DNA of 64,000 bases from Limnomonas spitsbergensis (Eukaryota > Chlorophyta > Chlorophyceae > Chlamydomonadales), in assembly GCA_037349105.1 (NCBI GenBank), contig JAYJMM010000028.1, positions 620,001 through 684,000 of the forward strand. The letters are read 5' to 3'. Shown piece by piece: positions 1 to 12,054 of the stretch (the stretch's first letter is position 1; each line of letters starts with the position of its first letter). The translations under genes were made by a program, and so were the position numbers. The notes under the pieces were generated by a model. That model made no database searches, was not told the DNA's origin, and saw nothing but the letters and a program-made list of their open reading frames with translations.

Positions 1-108
1 TCATGCAGCGGCCTTTAGCTGAGACCAAGCTGAGAAAGAAAGAACGAGAGAACAAGCTAAAATGCACGGCGTTTGGTGCACTACAAACCTACTGTCCGCA
101 AGAGTACC

Positions 109-286
109 GTAGTCACGGACGTGTTTCGTTATTTTCGAATTTCGTTGTTGCTTAAATGTCGCAGTTTTGGCGATTTTTTTGATTCGTTGCCCCTTAACAT
201 GAAAAATTCCAGTCAAAAACATTTTCACGACTGATTTCGTTGCTCCTTGAAGAACGATCAAAATAACGAAATACGTCCGTGACTAC
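109..286. mobile_element. MITE-like inverted-repeat element
   Basis: Arms at 109-135 and 260-286 are reverse complements over 27 bp with one mismatch; each reads GTAGTCACGGACGT from the outside in. The interior is AT-rich and shows no convincing protein. I see no clean target-site duplication, so the superfamily is open. The minus-strand ORF over 1-261 crosses one arm and is not considered a gene. Confidence 0.5.
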
Positions 287-289
287 AGT

Positions 290-1473
290 GTGTATATACG
301 TGCGCAAAACAATATAATTGATCTTAGCCATAAACACAAGTCAACGCTGAGTCAGATGACAGTGTGTTCGTAGATAACGATATCCCAGGCTGGATTACAC
401 GTACGACTTGTATGTATTTACATTAGATATTGGAGACATACTGAGAGATTGGTTGATACCATGTGGTGTGTTGATGAGATGATTGAATTAGACCCTTATG
501 GTACAAGTGCCCTGCCATTCTGCCACAGGTGATAGTCAGCCAAGAGCCCAGAATCAGTAGACATTTACTGAACACGGGGGGCTCCTTCTTTTAAGTTGCC
601 CCTCGGGTTAATAGACATATTTCCCATCATAAACACCATGGACCTGCACCTCTATGCACCAGAGGCTCAGGATAACTATAGCACTACTAATGGATGGTTT
701 CATACACCGATGAGGAAGGTGGCATCGACAACCTATTATATGTTCTGTAGTCTGTACACATACATGCATATTGTGCGTTTAGTCTCGAGATGAATGATGA
801 CCTTCCATTTGTCTACCTCTGTTGACATGAAACGACATTAACAGTGGTCCTCACGAGCTGACGTAAACAGACCTTTCCTGCACTGTTGCTCCAGTGAGAT
901 GTGGATGGCCTACGCCTCTGTGCTGTACCCTTCCCCACTTGTCTCTGCTGTCCTCCTCATTCTGAACCCCCCTCCCTGGCTAACTACCATCAACAACCAT
1001 GTTAAACGAAGGCCATTTTCCGGAGTCTCTTCAACAATGAGGACATACGGACAACCATGGATATCAGAGCGCAGAAATTCCACCCCAGGGCGAGATGTTT
1101 TTCCAAAAGGCAGCTGAATTCATCTTAATGAACATGAATAAACACTGTTGGGTAATTCCAACCCACAAATTATTACCACGCATCCTGTCATCAATAAATA
1201 GCACATCCTTGTCACTCACTCCCCTTAATGAATCAAGTATACACAAGGGAGGGTGACTCTATCGTTTTGAATAAATTGCAGCAACAACATGATGGGGCAC
1301 AGCGCTTTCCTCTCCCCATCATATAGCTACCCTGAAAAACTTCTGCCAGCACAGTCCATGCCCTGGCCTGTAGCAGGCTAGACAGGTAGATGCCGCCTCC
1401 TTACGTCCCCCACCCCGCCTCCCCCTCCAGACTTCCAGCTTCACCTCTTCCTCCTCCTAGCCGTCCTACTCAC
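290..1473. other. No gene recognised
   Basis: Short uninformative ORFs on both strands. The remaining 3' exon(s) and terminator of the minus-strand UBC-fold gene should lie here or beyond the window edge, but I could not identify them. Confidence 0.4.
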
Positions 1474-4400
1474 CTCACAGGGCAGGTCAAGGCCACTGAG
1501 TGCATTGAGTCGAGCCAGGTGTACCTCCAATGGGCGGTACGATGAGGCAGGGAAACGCTTGATGTCGTTCATGGCGTGATCCAGGTCCACCCGCGCGACG
1601 CTCTAATGGCGGCAGAGGGAGGGAGAGGCCAGTCATCAATGTAGAAAATGTGAGCATGGAGGCAGCAGAGAGGAAGTAGAGACATGATGAAGGAGGCGGG
1701 AGCAAAGCAGGGAATGGCAAGACCCTGATTCTGTCTGTGAGGCCGCTATTATTGAAACTTTATGTGATTAGTGGGTATGTACCGAGTATGCACCATATTT
1801 TTAGTCTGTACTGTTTTGTTTGTCTGAATTTGTTTTTTAAGAGTTTCGTTAGGCCTAAAATACCGCAAGTATTTAACATATTTCGATTTCACATCAAATG
1901 ATTAGTGAACCCTTTCAGTCATTGAAAATTAAAATTTCACATGTCTTCATTTTCACCGGTTTCAAGCCCCCAAGCGTTACAAAAGCATAACACAATATTA
2001 CAACAGGGGGGTGCCTCACTGGGGACAAAGAGGAGGGGGCCCACTGACCTGACCTGAGCAGTCCTACTCGAGAGTGCTTATCTGAGACACCAGTAGTATA
2101 ATTTGGGAAAACTTGATCAGACTGTTGCAAATATCGATGGATGAATGTTGAATCAACTAGTCGCGCGCTAGTGCGCGAGTTTTTGATATTTGTGACGGTG
2201 TTTTGACGTTAATGATTCATTCGCCCTTACAGTGACGCCATATTCAATAAAACAGTGATTCGTACCCTCTTGAATGTCGTTGTGAAAACGAATTTGGAGT
2301 CACAATACAGAATGTGCTTTCCTCTGCACACAGTTACCTTTCGTCTGTATGGTTTGGTATACACATAAGTCTTCCAGGTAGATGTGATTGGACATTCTCG
2401 ACTCGTTTGCTGTTATCTATCGCGGCAACAGACTGTGCAACATGCGCGCACAGGCTGAGCGCTTGCCCGGGATTAGCAAAAGCAACACTCTTTGCCAAGC
2501 ATGAATACTAGTATGGACACAAGTGGCATTTCTTAGACGGGGCATAAAAGCCGCCCATCCAGCAATTGTCCGTTGAGTTTTTTCTGTAGCAAACACCCCG
2601 CACTGCATGGCTTGGTTACCTCAGGTCGCTCAACCCCAATAGCTGGACGGCCAAAGGTCAGTGAACAAGGCGTCTTAGAATTTGTTCCTTCACATCTTCT
2701 GGTGTTCACACTGACAGCGAAGGGTCCCAAGAGAAAGTAAGGTCAGTGTCAACACTGCTTTGTGGCAACCATGTCACCCCGACCCTGAAATCCCCCTTGC
2801 ATGGCGAAGCAAAGGCTCTGCGGATGATGTTTGTAACCAGCTGCGAACGTATGCTAGACCGTTTTAATGTTTTAGCACCCACAAGACACGGTTATGTCGC
2901 TGGTGCAACATTCACACGCTTCAAACAAGTGCCGGCCGCAGAGCACAGAAGGCATCATACAAAGGGCCCTGGGCGCTTGTCAAGCCTGCTTTGGTTAAAC
3001 CATCGTAATCTAGACCCCCCGCAGACATTTTTTGTATGGATGAGCAAGAGTTTGAATGCAAAAGTGTGTAACAAGGGAAAGCATAACACAGGAGGGAAAC
3101 GCAAGGGACATAACAAAGATAAAATCAATAGGGAGGGTACTGGCTCACTGAAGAATGAGGTGTTCTGAACTATGTAATACAAATGGCAGTTAGCCCCCCC
3201 TCTCACAGGACCCTCACCTCAAGGAACACCTTTATCTGGCTGATGAGTTCCCCAACTGGCTTCCAGGGGTCCCAGCTGCCCAGCTTGAGCAGCGGGTGTG
3301 ATGCGACAGCAGCAGCAGTGCAACCTTGGAAGTGAGGGCGAACCACCTGCACAGACACGGGTCAGCATGCACTCTCAGGATGGGCGAGTTGCAGGTATCA
3401 AGTCAGAGAGAGAGCAACGGGGAATATGCCCATCATCTGAAGTTCACCCATTCCGTGGAACATGCATAGAATGACCCTGCGGAATAATTTCTTTATGTCA
3501 TATCACCCCTGCAGAATAAACCCATCCTGAGGAATGACCCCACAGTGTGAAAAAAAGCTTCCTGTAAAATAAAACCAGTAGAGTACATATGATTCCAATA
3601 GCCTTGCCTCGAAATTGATGCTGCTTGGGGGTGAAGGTTCTGCCCCAGGGTTCATCTAGTAATTCTTGGGTGAGGGGAGACGATATTTCAATCATAATGA
3701 GACGAGGTCTTACTTGCAAAAATTGTGTTTGCTTAGACCCACACATTGGCTTGCAAGCATGGCATTTTTTAAGGCAACTTGCAATGGCCGGGGCCAGATG
3801 TTGCAACTGGCTCGACCACCCTCAGCTATCTTCGTCAATTTACAGCGCGGTCGCGTATAAGCCTTCGAGCAGCGGTAGCAAGTCACTAGTGAGTGAGATA
3901 ATTGCAAAGAAGAGGGCAGGTCGAGGAGGGGAGTGATCTTTCTGGCAAGGAAGAGGGGGGTGATGAGATGTGAAGGGAGATCAAGGAGGTGATGTGCCTA
4001 GCAAGGAGGTGCAACCAACTAGGCCTGCTGGTACCTGCATTGCCCTGTGGGCCAACACCTGCACGGTTGATTCAGGAAGAGGTGTCTGAGGAGGAATCTA
4101 GCCAGGGAGAGGGGTGATTAGGGGGGAGCTGACCAGGGCCGGCATCCCATGTTTGAGGAATCCCCTTGCACAGGCGGGGGAAAGGGGCGTGGGCCATGTC
4201 ATGTGAAAGGCAAAGGTGGCTGCTCGTGTGTCTGCACTCTGCAGGGCCTGCTATTCTGTGAAGTGCAAGCATTGAACTTGCTTCGGTCCTGCAGTACCTG
4301 TACCTTACGTGCGGACACTTCCATGGGAGGGTTACATGTTGCATGAGTACCAGGTCGGAGCCACGATTGCTCTGGAGTATTCCTACAATATCAACTGCAC

Positions 4401-6436
4401 CAGTAATCCAACATTGTGGAATGAATCCATGACGTCAAGTAAAAGCTGTGGCATAATAATCTCTGCAGGATACATGGAGAATGTCATTGACCACCTTCAT
4501 AGCAGTGACATTGGCACTATGCCTTGGTGGCCTCACCTGTAGGGTACAACAAGAACCCCCACCAGCTTTTGGTGAACGCGCCAGAGATCACTTGCAACTC
4601 CGCCCCAAAACGCACCTCGATACTGGGAGGATAGAAGGGGTGCAGGCCCCTCTTGAAGCTGATGACCAGCTTGACGAAGCTAAACTGGTGGCGCCGCTGC
4701 ATCTCTTGCATGTCCTAACAGGAGCACACGGCAAGGAGGGAAAGGCAGGCCACAGGGCAACACGCTAAGCAAGGCGACAGGCAGAAAACAGGGCAAGCTG
4801 TCATAAGAAGAGCACCCCCTTTGTCTTGGATACACTGCCTAGCCAGTGCCTGTGCCCTAGACAACCTAGCCAGATTCAGTGTCCTAGACCACAGAAATAG
4901 CACGGTTAGGTACCTTGTGCAAGTTGCCATGGGGGTCGAAAGACGCCAGCTCCACCGCCCACGTGTACACATCATCCTGAAGGGTGGGGGACGAGGGCAG
5001 ATCACGAACCAGGTAGGTCAACAACATCATCGCAAAATCATTTAATTAGGCATCATGACCAATCTTCCCAGCAGTCCCTTGCATAATAGTGCAAGAGGGC
5101 ATAGCCTCCATGACACCTGGCAGCCAGGTGAAAAGCCTTTTCTCACACCCATCCCTATCCTGGCCATACTTGCACATATCCTGTCCACACTCCCTTCCAC
5201 ACTGTCCAAACAAGTAAACAACCCACTCACCCCTACGCTGTCCACAAACATGTCCACGGACTCCTTCTTGATGAGGTCCAGCAGCTCCCGAGACAGCATC
5301 ATGAAGGCTTCGCGGGGCTTAAAAATCTGCTGCCGCTTGGCACATGCCTCGTCATGAGACAACCCCCCAAGGACTGCATCGTCCGTTGCAAGGGCCTCCC
5401 GGCATCGCTCCTCCCACCGCTCCCAGCGGCCCTGCCTCTGTCCGCACTCAATCATCATCTCGCGGTCTTCATCATCGTCATCATCCTGGCTATGATCATC
5501 GTCATCTTCCTCGTAGCTGCCGTCATCTGAGGCGTCACCGACGTTGTCACTGTCGCCTTGATCCATGCTTTCATACTGGCAGGGCTGGAGCAAGAAAGTG
5601 TGTACCAAATTAATGAGTGGGTAGGTAAGGGGCGCAGCTGCAAGGGTGGGAAAACTCAAAGGGCAATGCGGACGGTAGAAAGGGCGGGTGGCCATGTAAA
5701 ATCAGCCCTAATAATTCGTATGATTGTTTCCCATGATTGGGGCAGGCGCAAACGAGCATGCGTAGACCATTTGAGCAGATACACCTCCGTGCATGGTATC
5801 GGTATCAGGAAGGGTGGGGCAGGCCATGTTTTGTTATCAATAAATATTGTGACAGCTTCCTGGGATTACTCCCATGAGAAAGGAGCAACGAGAGAGCTGT
5901 CACAACGCATGATATTCCTGACATCCCCAGTGGAGGGGGAGTTGAGATACTTTCACCCGCCTCATGCACAATTAAGGGGAATGATCCACCTGATCATCCA
6001 TGATTTCATCGCTGGGTGCTAGCTCCAGACTTGCTGCAATCTCAGGATCTATTCCAAGCACATTGAGGACCTGGTGCAGTCAAGTGGTTGGATGACAAAT
6101 CGTTAGTTAGGCAGCGAAGTGAAAACACTGCCTCACAATACCAGTTTTCACCTTGGCCAGGACTTCCCCCAATGGTGCACGCTCCTGAAAATACTTCTCG
6201 CTTAACCCTTGAAGCTGATCCTGCTCGACGTTGTTGGTGTCTGTAAGGAACCAGCAGGTGCTAACAGGATAGGAAGCAGCATCCGCGTAGCACACTCCGA
6301 TTTTCACAGTGCTGCCATCGTCCTTTTCGACATTGAAGTGCACGGTGCTTTCCTCACAAGAAAAGCGCCCAACCCTGGCAGTCCGCCCGAGCCTCTCTTC
6401 TAGAAGTTGAACAGCTTGCCTGAGTAATGTTCCCAT
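1474..6436 (-). CDS. RWD plus UBC-fold protein, UBE2Q-like (E2 or inactive E2 variant), partial at 3' end
   Basis: Seven exons join in phase 0 to 377 codons: 6436-6152, 6070-5990, 5575-5231, 4976-4914, 4714-4616, 3346-3218 and 1602-1474, all with GT donors and AG acceptors. Residues 1-122 look like an RWD domain (YPVSTCWFLTDTNNV). Residues 123-170 form an acidic Asp/Glu tract, as in UBE2Q proteins. From about 210 comes a UBC fold: DDVYTWAVELASFDP corresponds to the DSLYDWHVKL region of UBE2Q, then HPFYPPSIEVVRPHFQG and LKLGSWDPW. The E2 family transfers ubiquitin from a catalytic Cys a few residues before the W-S/D-P motif; here that stretch reads VASHPLLKLGSWDP with no Cys. The nearest is in QGCTAA, upstream. 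The protein may therefore be an inactive variant or use a shifted Cys. ATG at 6436 is chosen because the RWD helix starts there; an upstream exon is possible. The 3' end is unresolved. Confidence 0.72.
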
Positions 6437-6559
6437 ACTATAAAATAAGAAGGAAACCAAACGCGGAAGTACATGTGTGCTGGTTTCCGATACCAAAACC
6501 CGCTCCTTGCGCTGCCTTCTAAACCCTGGGACGAACATGAAAGCCAGACCTCGAATTGG

Positions 6560-6900
6560 TACCTCGAATTGGTGGGCTGGCCGTCAATGTATTCTCTCAG
6601 CCTGCTCTGCCAAACACGGAAAAGAATCAAACTTGCGCCCCTCACTACCCCAACTGATGGCACGACACACCGGCATATTATACCGATGGCTCCGCCCTTT
6701 GTACACCAGGAACGGACACGGCCACGGGTGCGGCGTTCTTATGCACGACGGACAGTGCAACCTACGCACCGGCAAACATTCACCACTACTACCCCCCCTG
6801 CCATCAATGCCCACTGGGTCACTCCTGCAAGCCTCCACAATGATATCTCTGCCTGCTATCATGCCCCTCACGGTCCACCGTTTCTCTTCACCCCTCTATC
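6560..6900 (+). pseudogene. LINE fragment: start of an RNase H domain
   Basis: One frame across 6655-6800 reads a YTDGSA motif followed by a GAAF-like strand, nearly identical to the RNase H start at about 7430-7530. It breaks off before the remaining catalytic residues. This is a partial duplicate lying just upstream of the main copy and immediately 5' of the start of the minus-strand UBC-fold gene. Confidence 0.5.
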
Positions 6901-7002
6901 TCTGTCCCGTTTTCAGCCCTTCAATATTCCTTACTTCGTGAGAAAGACTGCTTATTTGGGGCCTTCTATCAACCTTATTCCACCCCTTGGACAGGCACCT
7001 CC

Positions 7003-9035
7003 TTGGTTGAGCCTCAATTTTCTGGTTCTGCACTGCTCAAGGCTATCCGATGGTCGTTGGCATCACTTCAAAAACAACCCCACATACCTACATCGACCTT
7101 CATCGTTGTTCCCAATTGGAAACAGGCCAAATTCATGACCCTCCTCATCTCTGGCCATCGCCATATCTCTTACACCAACCTCCACCACACCCATTTACCT
7201 TTTCTTCCCCCCGACCATCTCACACCGGCCGATGTTGCTAACGCAGGCATGCCGAAATTTGACCTTGTCCTCCTCCTCATCTTCAACACTCTTGAGATAC
7301 AACCCCAATACTTGCTCCCTCCCGGTTTTGGCCAGGCAAATCTTTCCTCTGCCCACCACAATCCTTGCACCTCCACCCTCAGCCCAGCCAAGCCCGGCAA
7401 CCCCTCCACCCTACGCCCCCTCCTACCCGCTCCGTTGGCACGATATACCGGCATATTACACCGATGGCTCGGCCCTATCTACACCTGGCAAAGGCACAGC
7501 CACGGGTGCGGCCTTCTATTGTACTCAAGACACCACGACCTACACAGTCCACCCCGATGGCCGGGCTGAAACCAATTATTACTATTACACAGGCTGAGCT
7601 TGCTGGCATCCATGCTGCCCTCAATCATGCCGCCTTACACCACACCGGTGATCTTATCATTTTCTAAGATTCCTTGGTTTCTCTCTATGATACGCAAAAG
7701 GCCCTTCGCCACCTGCACACTTTGCTTGAATGTAAACACGCCCCCCTTCTCCGCGACATTCGTGCTCTCATCCTTACCAGGCTACGCCTCCGCCACCATT
7801 TTCACCTGTACAAGGTCAAATCTCACATCGACATCATTGGCAATAAACTCGCAGATAAGGGTGCTGCACTCGCCCTCCAATCCCCCGACCAGTGCGACTT
7901 CACATGCACCTCAGATGTCCAACACTTCGCACACCTACCTGAGTACTTGCATGGCCATGCCTCCCTCCCCCATGACACGGACGAACCGTGGTTTGCATCA
8001 GACCTTACCCATTCTTTGAAGGAACACATGTCCCGAAACTGCCCCCTTCTAACAGATGGCCCTACTTCTCCCCCTCTGCCCTTGCGCTATGTCCGCATGC
8101 AAGTCCTCGTTGCCTCAGCCCTCGCCTCCTACCTTCCCATTTTATGGCAGATGGGTCTCTGCCCTTTTGTGGTATTCGCAACATCCTCAAATCGCGCACC
8201 AATACCCTGTGGACTGCATCTACAGCCATGCATATGAACCGTCCTTACAAAACAGCTGTAGGCACTCGCACCACCCCCCACTGTCCCATATGCTCCCATC
8301 CCAATGATACCCCTGGCCATCTTTTAGGCGGTTGTGCTCATTCCTCCATGTCCGCTTCTTACATTGCTCGACACAACCGAGATGTCTGCATCATCCAAAC
8401 TGCTATTGCTAATGGCTCCCTAGGATCCTCTTTTACTATCATGGATGCCACTTCCCGAGCTAACCTTCCCTTCGGGGTCTATGACACCCGTCTTCCACGT
8501 TGGCTGGATGGTGCCCCGACGACCCCCCACTTTCCCTGACACCTTTGATTACTGTGACAAACTGCGACCGGATTTGCTTATTGTCAAAGTTCTCCCACAT
8601 TCCGAATTATTTCGTCTTTACCGCGCTGGTCAACTCTCTAGCTCACAAACTATGTCTCGCCTCCAGAGGACTTGCACTGTACACGTAGTTCAAGTCAGTT
8701 ACACCTCCGAATTTTCTTTCGAACAATGCCATGCCCGTAAATCAGAACAACATTTACAACTTATCATCCTCCTCAAACATAATGGTAGGACAGTTTCCTT
8801 GGCACCCGTTCTCCATACCGACTGCCCTTCCACGGTTCCACCTGCCCCTTCGCCGACCGTGCCCACCCCCCCCCCTCATCCTTCCCCGCCTCCTTCTCAT
8901 ACACATATCATCCTTCTGCGGACCGCAGGCTTCCTCTTTCGTCCTGCCGATAAAATCCTCAGCATGCTCGGTGTCTCCAAACACGACATCTCCTCCGTCC
9001 TCAGCCGACTCACCAAGCATACCATACGCTTATAA
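7003..9035 (+). pseudogene. Non-LTR retrotransposon ORF2 remnant: methyltransferase-like segment, RNase H, zinc knuckle
   Basis: Three frames must be combined. 7003-7300 carries a segment (LLKAIRWSLASLQ, VVPNWKQAKF) resembling a domain that I recall from algal retroelement polyproteins. 7430-7880 is a type I RNase H with its acidic residues in order: YTDGSA, AELAGIHAAL, DSLVSLYDTQ and GNKLADKGA, preceded by YKVKSH. 8270-8400 has CPICSHPNDTPGHLLGGC, the CCHC-type knuckle typical of LINE ORF2 C-termini, then RPDLLIV and a C-terminal tail to 9035. Breaks seen: a frameshift near 7590, a TAA at 7665-7667, and frameshifts near 8160 and 8500. No reverse transcriptase is present between the first two segments, so this copy is internally deleted and dead. 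Confidence 0.72.
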
Positions 9036-9184
9036 ACATCCTTCGTCAGCGTCGCCATCTGGAAAAGTCCCCTGCCCATTATTGTCCGGTACCCCTTGAC
9101 GACCCTCCTTAACCACCAGTTTTTTAGTCTCCCGGTGTACGGAAGTTCAAATCCCGTATTCCTCTTTCTTTCTTTCTGATCACC

Positions 9185-9360
9185 CTGGTGGACGAGCCGG
9201 AGCTTACAGTGTTACACGGACGGAGCTTGCTGGTATCCATGCTGCCCTCACTCATGCCGCCTAACAGCACGCCGGTGATCTCACCATTTACCGGCACTTC
9301 GATTCCTTGGTCTCTCTCTATGAAACTCAAAAGGCCCTTCGCCTCCCTCGTTTTTTAATT
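9185..9360 (+). pseudogene. LINE fragment: second RNase H piece
   Basis: A degenerate copy of the RNase H middle section: ELAGIHAALTHAA, a stop codon, then DSLVSLYETQKAL. It matches 7595-7720 in the main copy and shows that the locus holds at least three overlapping pieces of one LINE family. Confidence 0.5.
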
Positions 9361-9489
9361 ATATCTGTGCAAATACGCACACCGCCTCCTTGACATTCGT
9401 GCTCTCATTCTTACCAGACTACGCCTCAACCACCCTGCTCACATGTGTTAGGTCCATCACACATAGGCCTCACAGCCTGTCTCTGATTG

Positions 9490-9630
9490 ACTGCGGAACT
9501 CCTCCGCAGGCCCTGTCGTACAGAAACGGGGTCTGTGGAACTGCTCCGCAGGCCTTTAGAAGACCCACGTGCGGCCTTTTTCCGAGGACCCCCCCCCCCC
9601 CTCCTCGGAACTTCCACAGTCTGCGGAACA
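9490..9630. repeat. Hairpin-forming short repeats
   Basis: CTGCGGAACTCCTCCGCAGG at 9489 onward is a near-perfect hairpin. Related arms recur at about 9540-9560 and as CCGAGGA / TCCTCGG flanking a C run near 9583-9606. No gene is visible. Confidence 0.35.
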
Positions 9631-9889
9631 TTTTAGGCCTTCGAATTGACATCAATTATATATTAGAACCCCTATTTTTTTCTGTCCATGGACCTATCGG
9701 ACAGTGGCCGTGGCTACAACCCTGGACAAAGGCCGCGCCAGGCATCCTTCTTCGACCCTTCGAGGATAAGACCGAGGGTACCGACAGCCATTGGAGGCAT
9801 ATTTTTATTAGGAAGAGATGTGGTCGAAACGTTGTGAAGAGAAAGAGAAATGAAGGGATAACACTGTGAATTCTACCCCCCCTTGTAGC

Positions 9890-10055
9890 ACTAGTCCCGA
9901 TTTGTAGGAGTGCTAGTAGCACTCCTACACTGTAGCATATTTTAGTATTGCATTGCTACAAAGATGAGAGCAGTGTAGCACTGCTATGGGCTGTAGGAGT
10001 CCTACAGCTTGTAGGAGTTTCCCTTTGTAGGTATCCTACAAACCGTAGCACACAA
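9890..10055. repeat. Cluster of GTAGGAGT / ACTCCTAC inverted repeats
   Basis: 9903-9929 is a 27-bp palindrome with 13-bp arms and a one-base centre. The same 8-mer recurs in both orientations up to about 10040, interspersed with TGTAGCA. Such clusters often mark subterminal regions of DNA transposons, but no matching far end was found. Confidence 0.4.
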
Positions 10056-10319
10056 ATAATTGTGCACATGTGTTCGTACCTGCCGGTAGGCAGTATGCAT
10101 GGGTTACTAGTGGGCAGTCTGCGGGTTTTACTGAAAGCAGTTCGATGCTCATCGGGTATTGTCGAGGGTCTTGTACGGATTTGTGCGTATTTGGGGAGGC
10201 AGCCAATCAGAAGCCTCGGCTACCACACTTACTGGATATTTGTTGGTAACACCATGGGAGTGACAAGTAGCCAATCAGAATTCACCCACGCTATACATGT
10301 TGCTAGATAGAATACACAC

Positions 10320-11345
10320 ATGCTGAAGCGTGTCCAAGATTTCAAGTTCTTGGGCATCATTCAGCACGCGAGCGGCAGCATGAGGAAGGCCATGCAAGGT
10401 GGAGAGGTGCCTTTCGACACCGCATTGCACTGTGTCCGCCGTAGGGCCGCCAAGGTGCACCTCAGGCATCATCAGCCTACACGCATCCGGTTGGCGTCTG
10501 TCTATGCAGCGCCTGCGGCCAACTACGGTGATGTTGTGAGGGCCACCGATCACCTTAGGCCGCGGCATTGCCTCAGGAGCAAGATGCAGTCCAGCTTCCT
10601 CCAACATCTGCGCCCGGCAGCAAGGCTACCACCGTCCGCTTAGTCCGCTGCCAGTAGGGGGATCCCGAGGGACCTGCAGATGTAGCCAATACAGCGAAGT
10701 AATGTACTTTGCTTCTACAACGCGGCGGTTGCACCGGCAACACAGCACACTCATAGCGGCCGACATGCAGCTCACTGTCAGACAGGGCTCTGAAGGGCGC
10801 AATTGGTGCAGTGATTTGCTAGGTGCCTTGCTGGGGCTAGAGTTGGGATCAGCCAATCCCAAATTGCGTCAGACAGCAACTAGCCTACTGCCTGTCAGAG
10901 TGGTGCTAGCGCTAGTTCATGCATCATACGAGCGGGCACAATTGGATGCAGTTGGCAGAGAGGAACCCAAGATCCTGCTTCTGAACACAGCTCTGAAGCT
11001 GCCTACCGCACCTGTTTTCAGTCTACAGAGGGCGCTATGCTGGCGCAAGCCAGGCGCACCAGCCGAAAGGATTGTGCTTGCGTGTGCACGAACAAAAGGT
11101 TGCGGATTGGTGCCGTCAAGACGGCTGACACTAGAGAACGGCGCAGTGGCCAGCAGCGTTACAGACTGTGCTGCCTGTGATGTTGGGCTAGGGAGACGGC
11201 CATGTAGAGGACACGTTGCACGCTTGTTTTCAATGCCCCAGCGTACAGGATCAACTTGTAGAGGTGGGAGCTGTCCTCCCAACGGTGCTAGAGACGTTTT
11301 ATAGTTGTACCGGGGCAGGCTTGGGTGGGATCCCCTGGCATTTGT
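10320..11345 (+). pseudogene. Second LINE family: thumb to C-terminal region, broken
   Basis: 10320-10640 reads VQDFKFLGIIQHASGSMRKA and later ANYGDV, which fits the segment after the polymerase domain of a LINE ORF2. 10702-10980 continues in another frame (LVHASYERAQLDAVG), and 11195-11345 has HACFQCPSVQDQL, a C-terminal knuckle. Several in-frame stops and frameshifts separate these parts. The knuckle matches the minus-strand copies at about 30.7 and 31.7 kb. Confidence 0.55.
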
Positions 11346-11495
11346 GGACAACGTGGTAGATATCTTTTTTCCCAGACATTGTCACACAATATGTTAAACC
11401 GGGCAGGATGACATAAAGGCAAATTTTACCGGAGGGCCTTTGCATGTGTAAGTTACCGGTAGCGGCAATGCATGAATCAATGACACAACTGACAT

Positions 11496-11660
11496 AACAC
11501 CTCTGGGCCCTGCTCAAGAAGGCTCGGCCGCGTGGGCGCCCAGCTGTCAGGTTAGGAGAAAATAAAAGGGAATTGAAGGTAAAAGGTGAATGCACAAAGG
11601 AGAAAGAAAATACTCACCAAAAAGGAAAAGGCAGCCAAAGTATCCCTGCCCGTTTCATAA
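11496..11660 (-). mobile_element. LINE family 2, 3' end (untranslated)
   Basis: The segment begins with the conserved 3' terminal block (reverse complement of CAGGGCCCAGAGGTG), followed by the GGGCGCCCA and AAAGGAAAAGGCAG blocks shared with 30.26, 31.34 and 34.8 kb. Homology stops near 11660. It lies tail-to-tail with the plus-strand fragment ending near 11345. Confidence 0.55.
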
Positions 11661-12054
11661 GTATGTGTTCCTCGTATAAGCCGCGTGCAAATGAGACAAA
11701 GCCCAATGCTATTGTAATATAAATGTTAGCAAAAGCCACGGTATCAAAACATAACATCGCCAGCCTAGGCTTCATACACAAGCAAAAAGGAGCCGCACCC
11801 AAGCCAAAACACTGCCCCATGCCAAGGAGCCAATTATTCAGCAGAAGCACGTTCCAAAACAAGCTCCTCAAATAGCGCTCACTCTATTCCTTCACTTCCG
11901 GTTTAGGCTTGCTGTCAACTTGCCCAAGCTACTGTGCACCATGTTGCATAGATCTTACATGTTCAACCCGGTGTACTGAATTAACAACCCATGGGCCGAC
12001 CGCATCACCGCAGCTTATTACAGCCAGCGTTCACTCTCTAGTCCTTCACGTCAT
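11661..12054. other. No gene recognised
   Basis: A hydrophobic minus-strand ORF (11614-11871) overlaps LINE sequence and has no recognisable family. Otherwise unremarkable up to the satellite block. Confidence 0.3.

Noticed and set aside
5344..5613. Plus-strand His/Arg-rich ORF
   Set aside because: Antisense of the acidic Asp/Glu exon of the UBC-fold gene.
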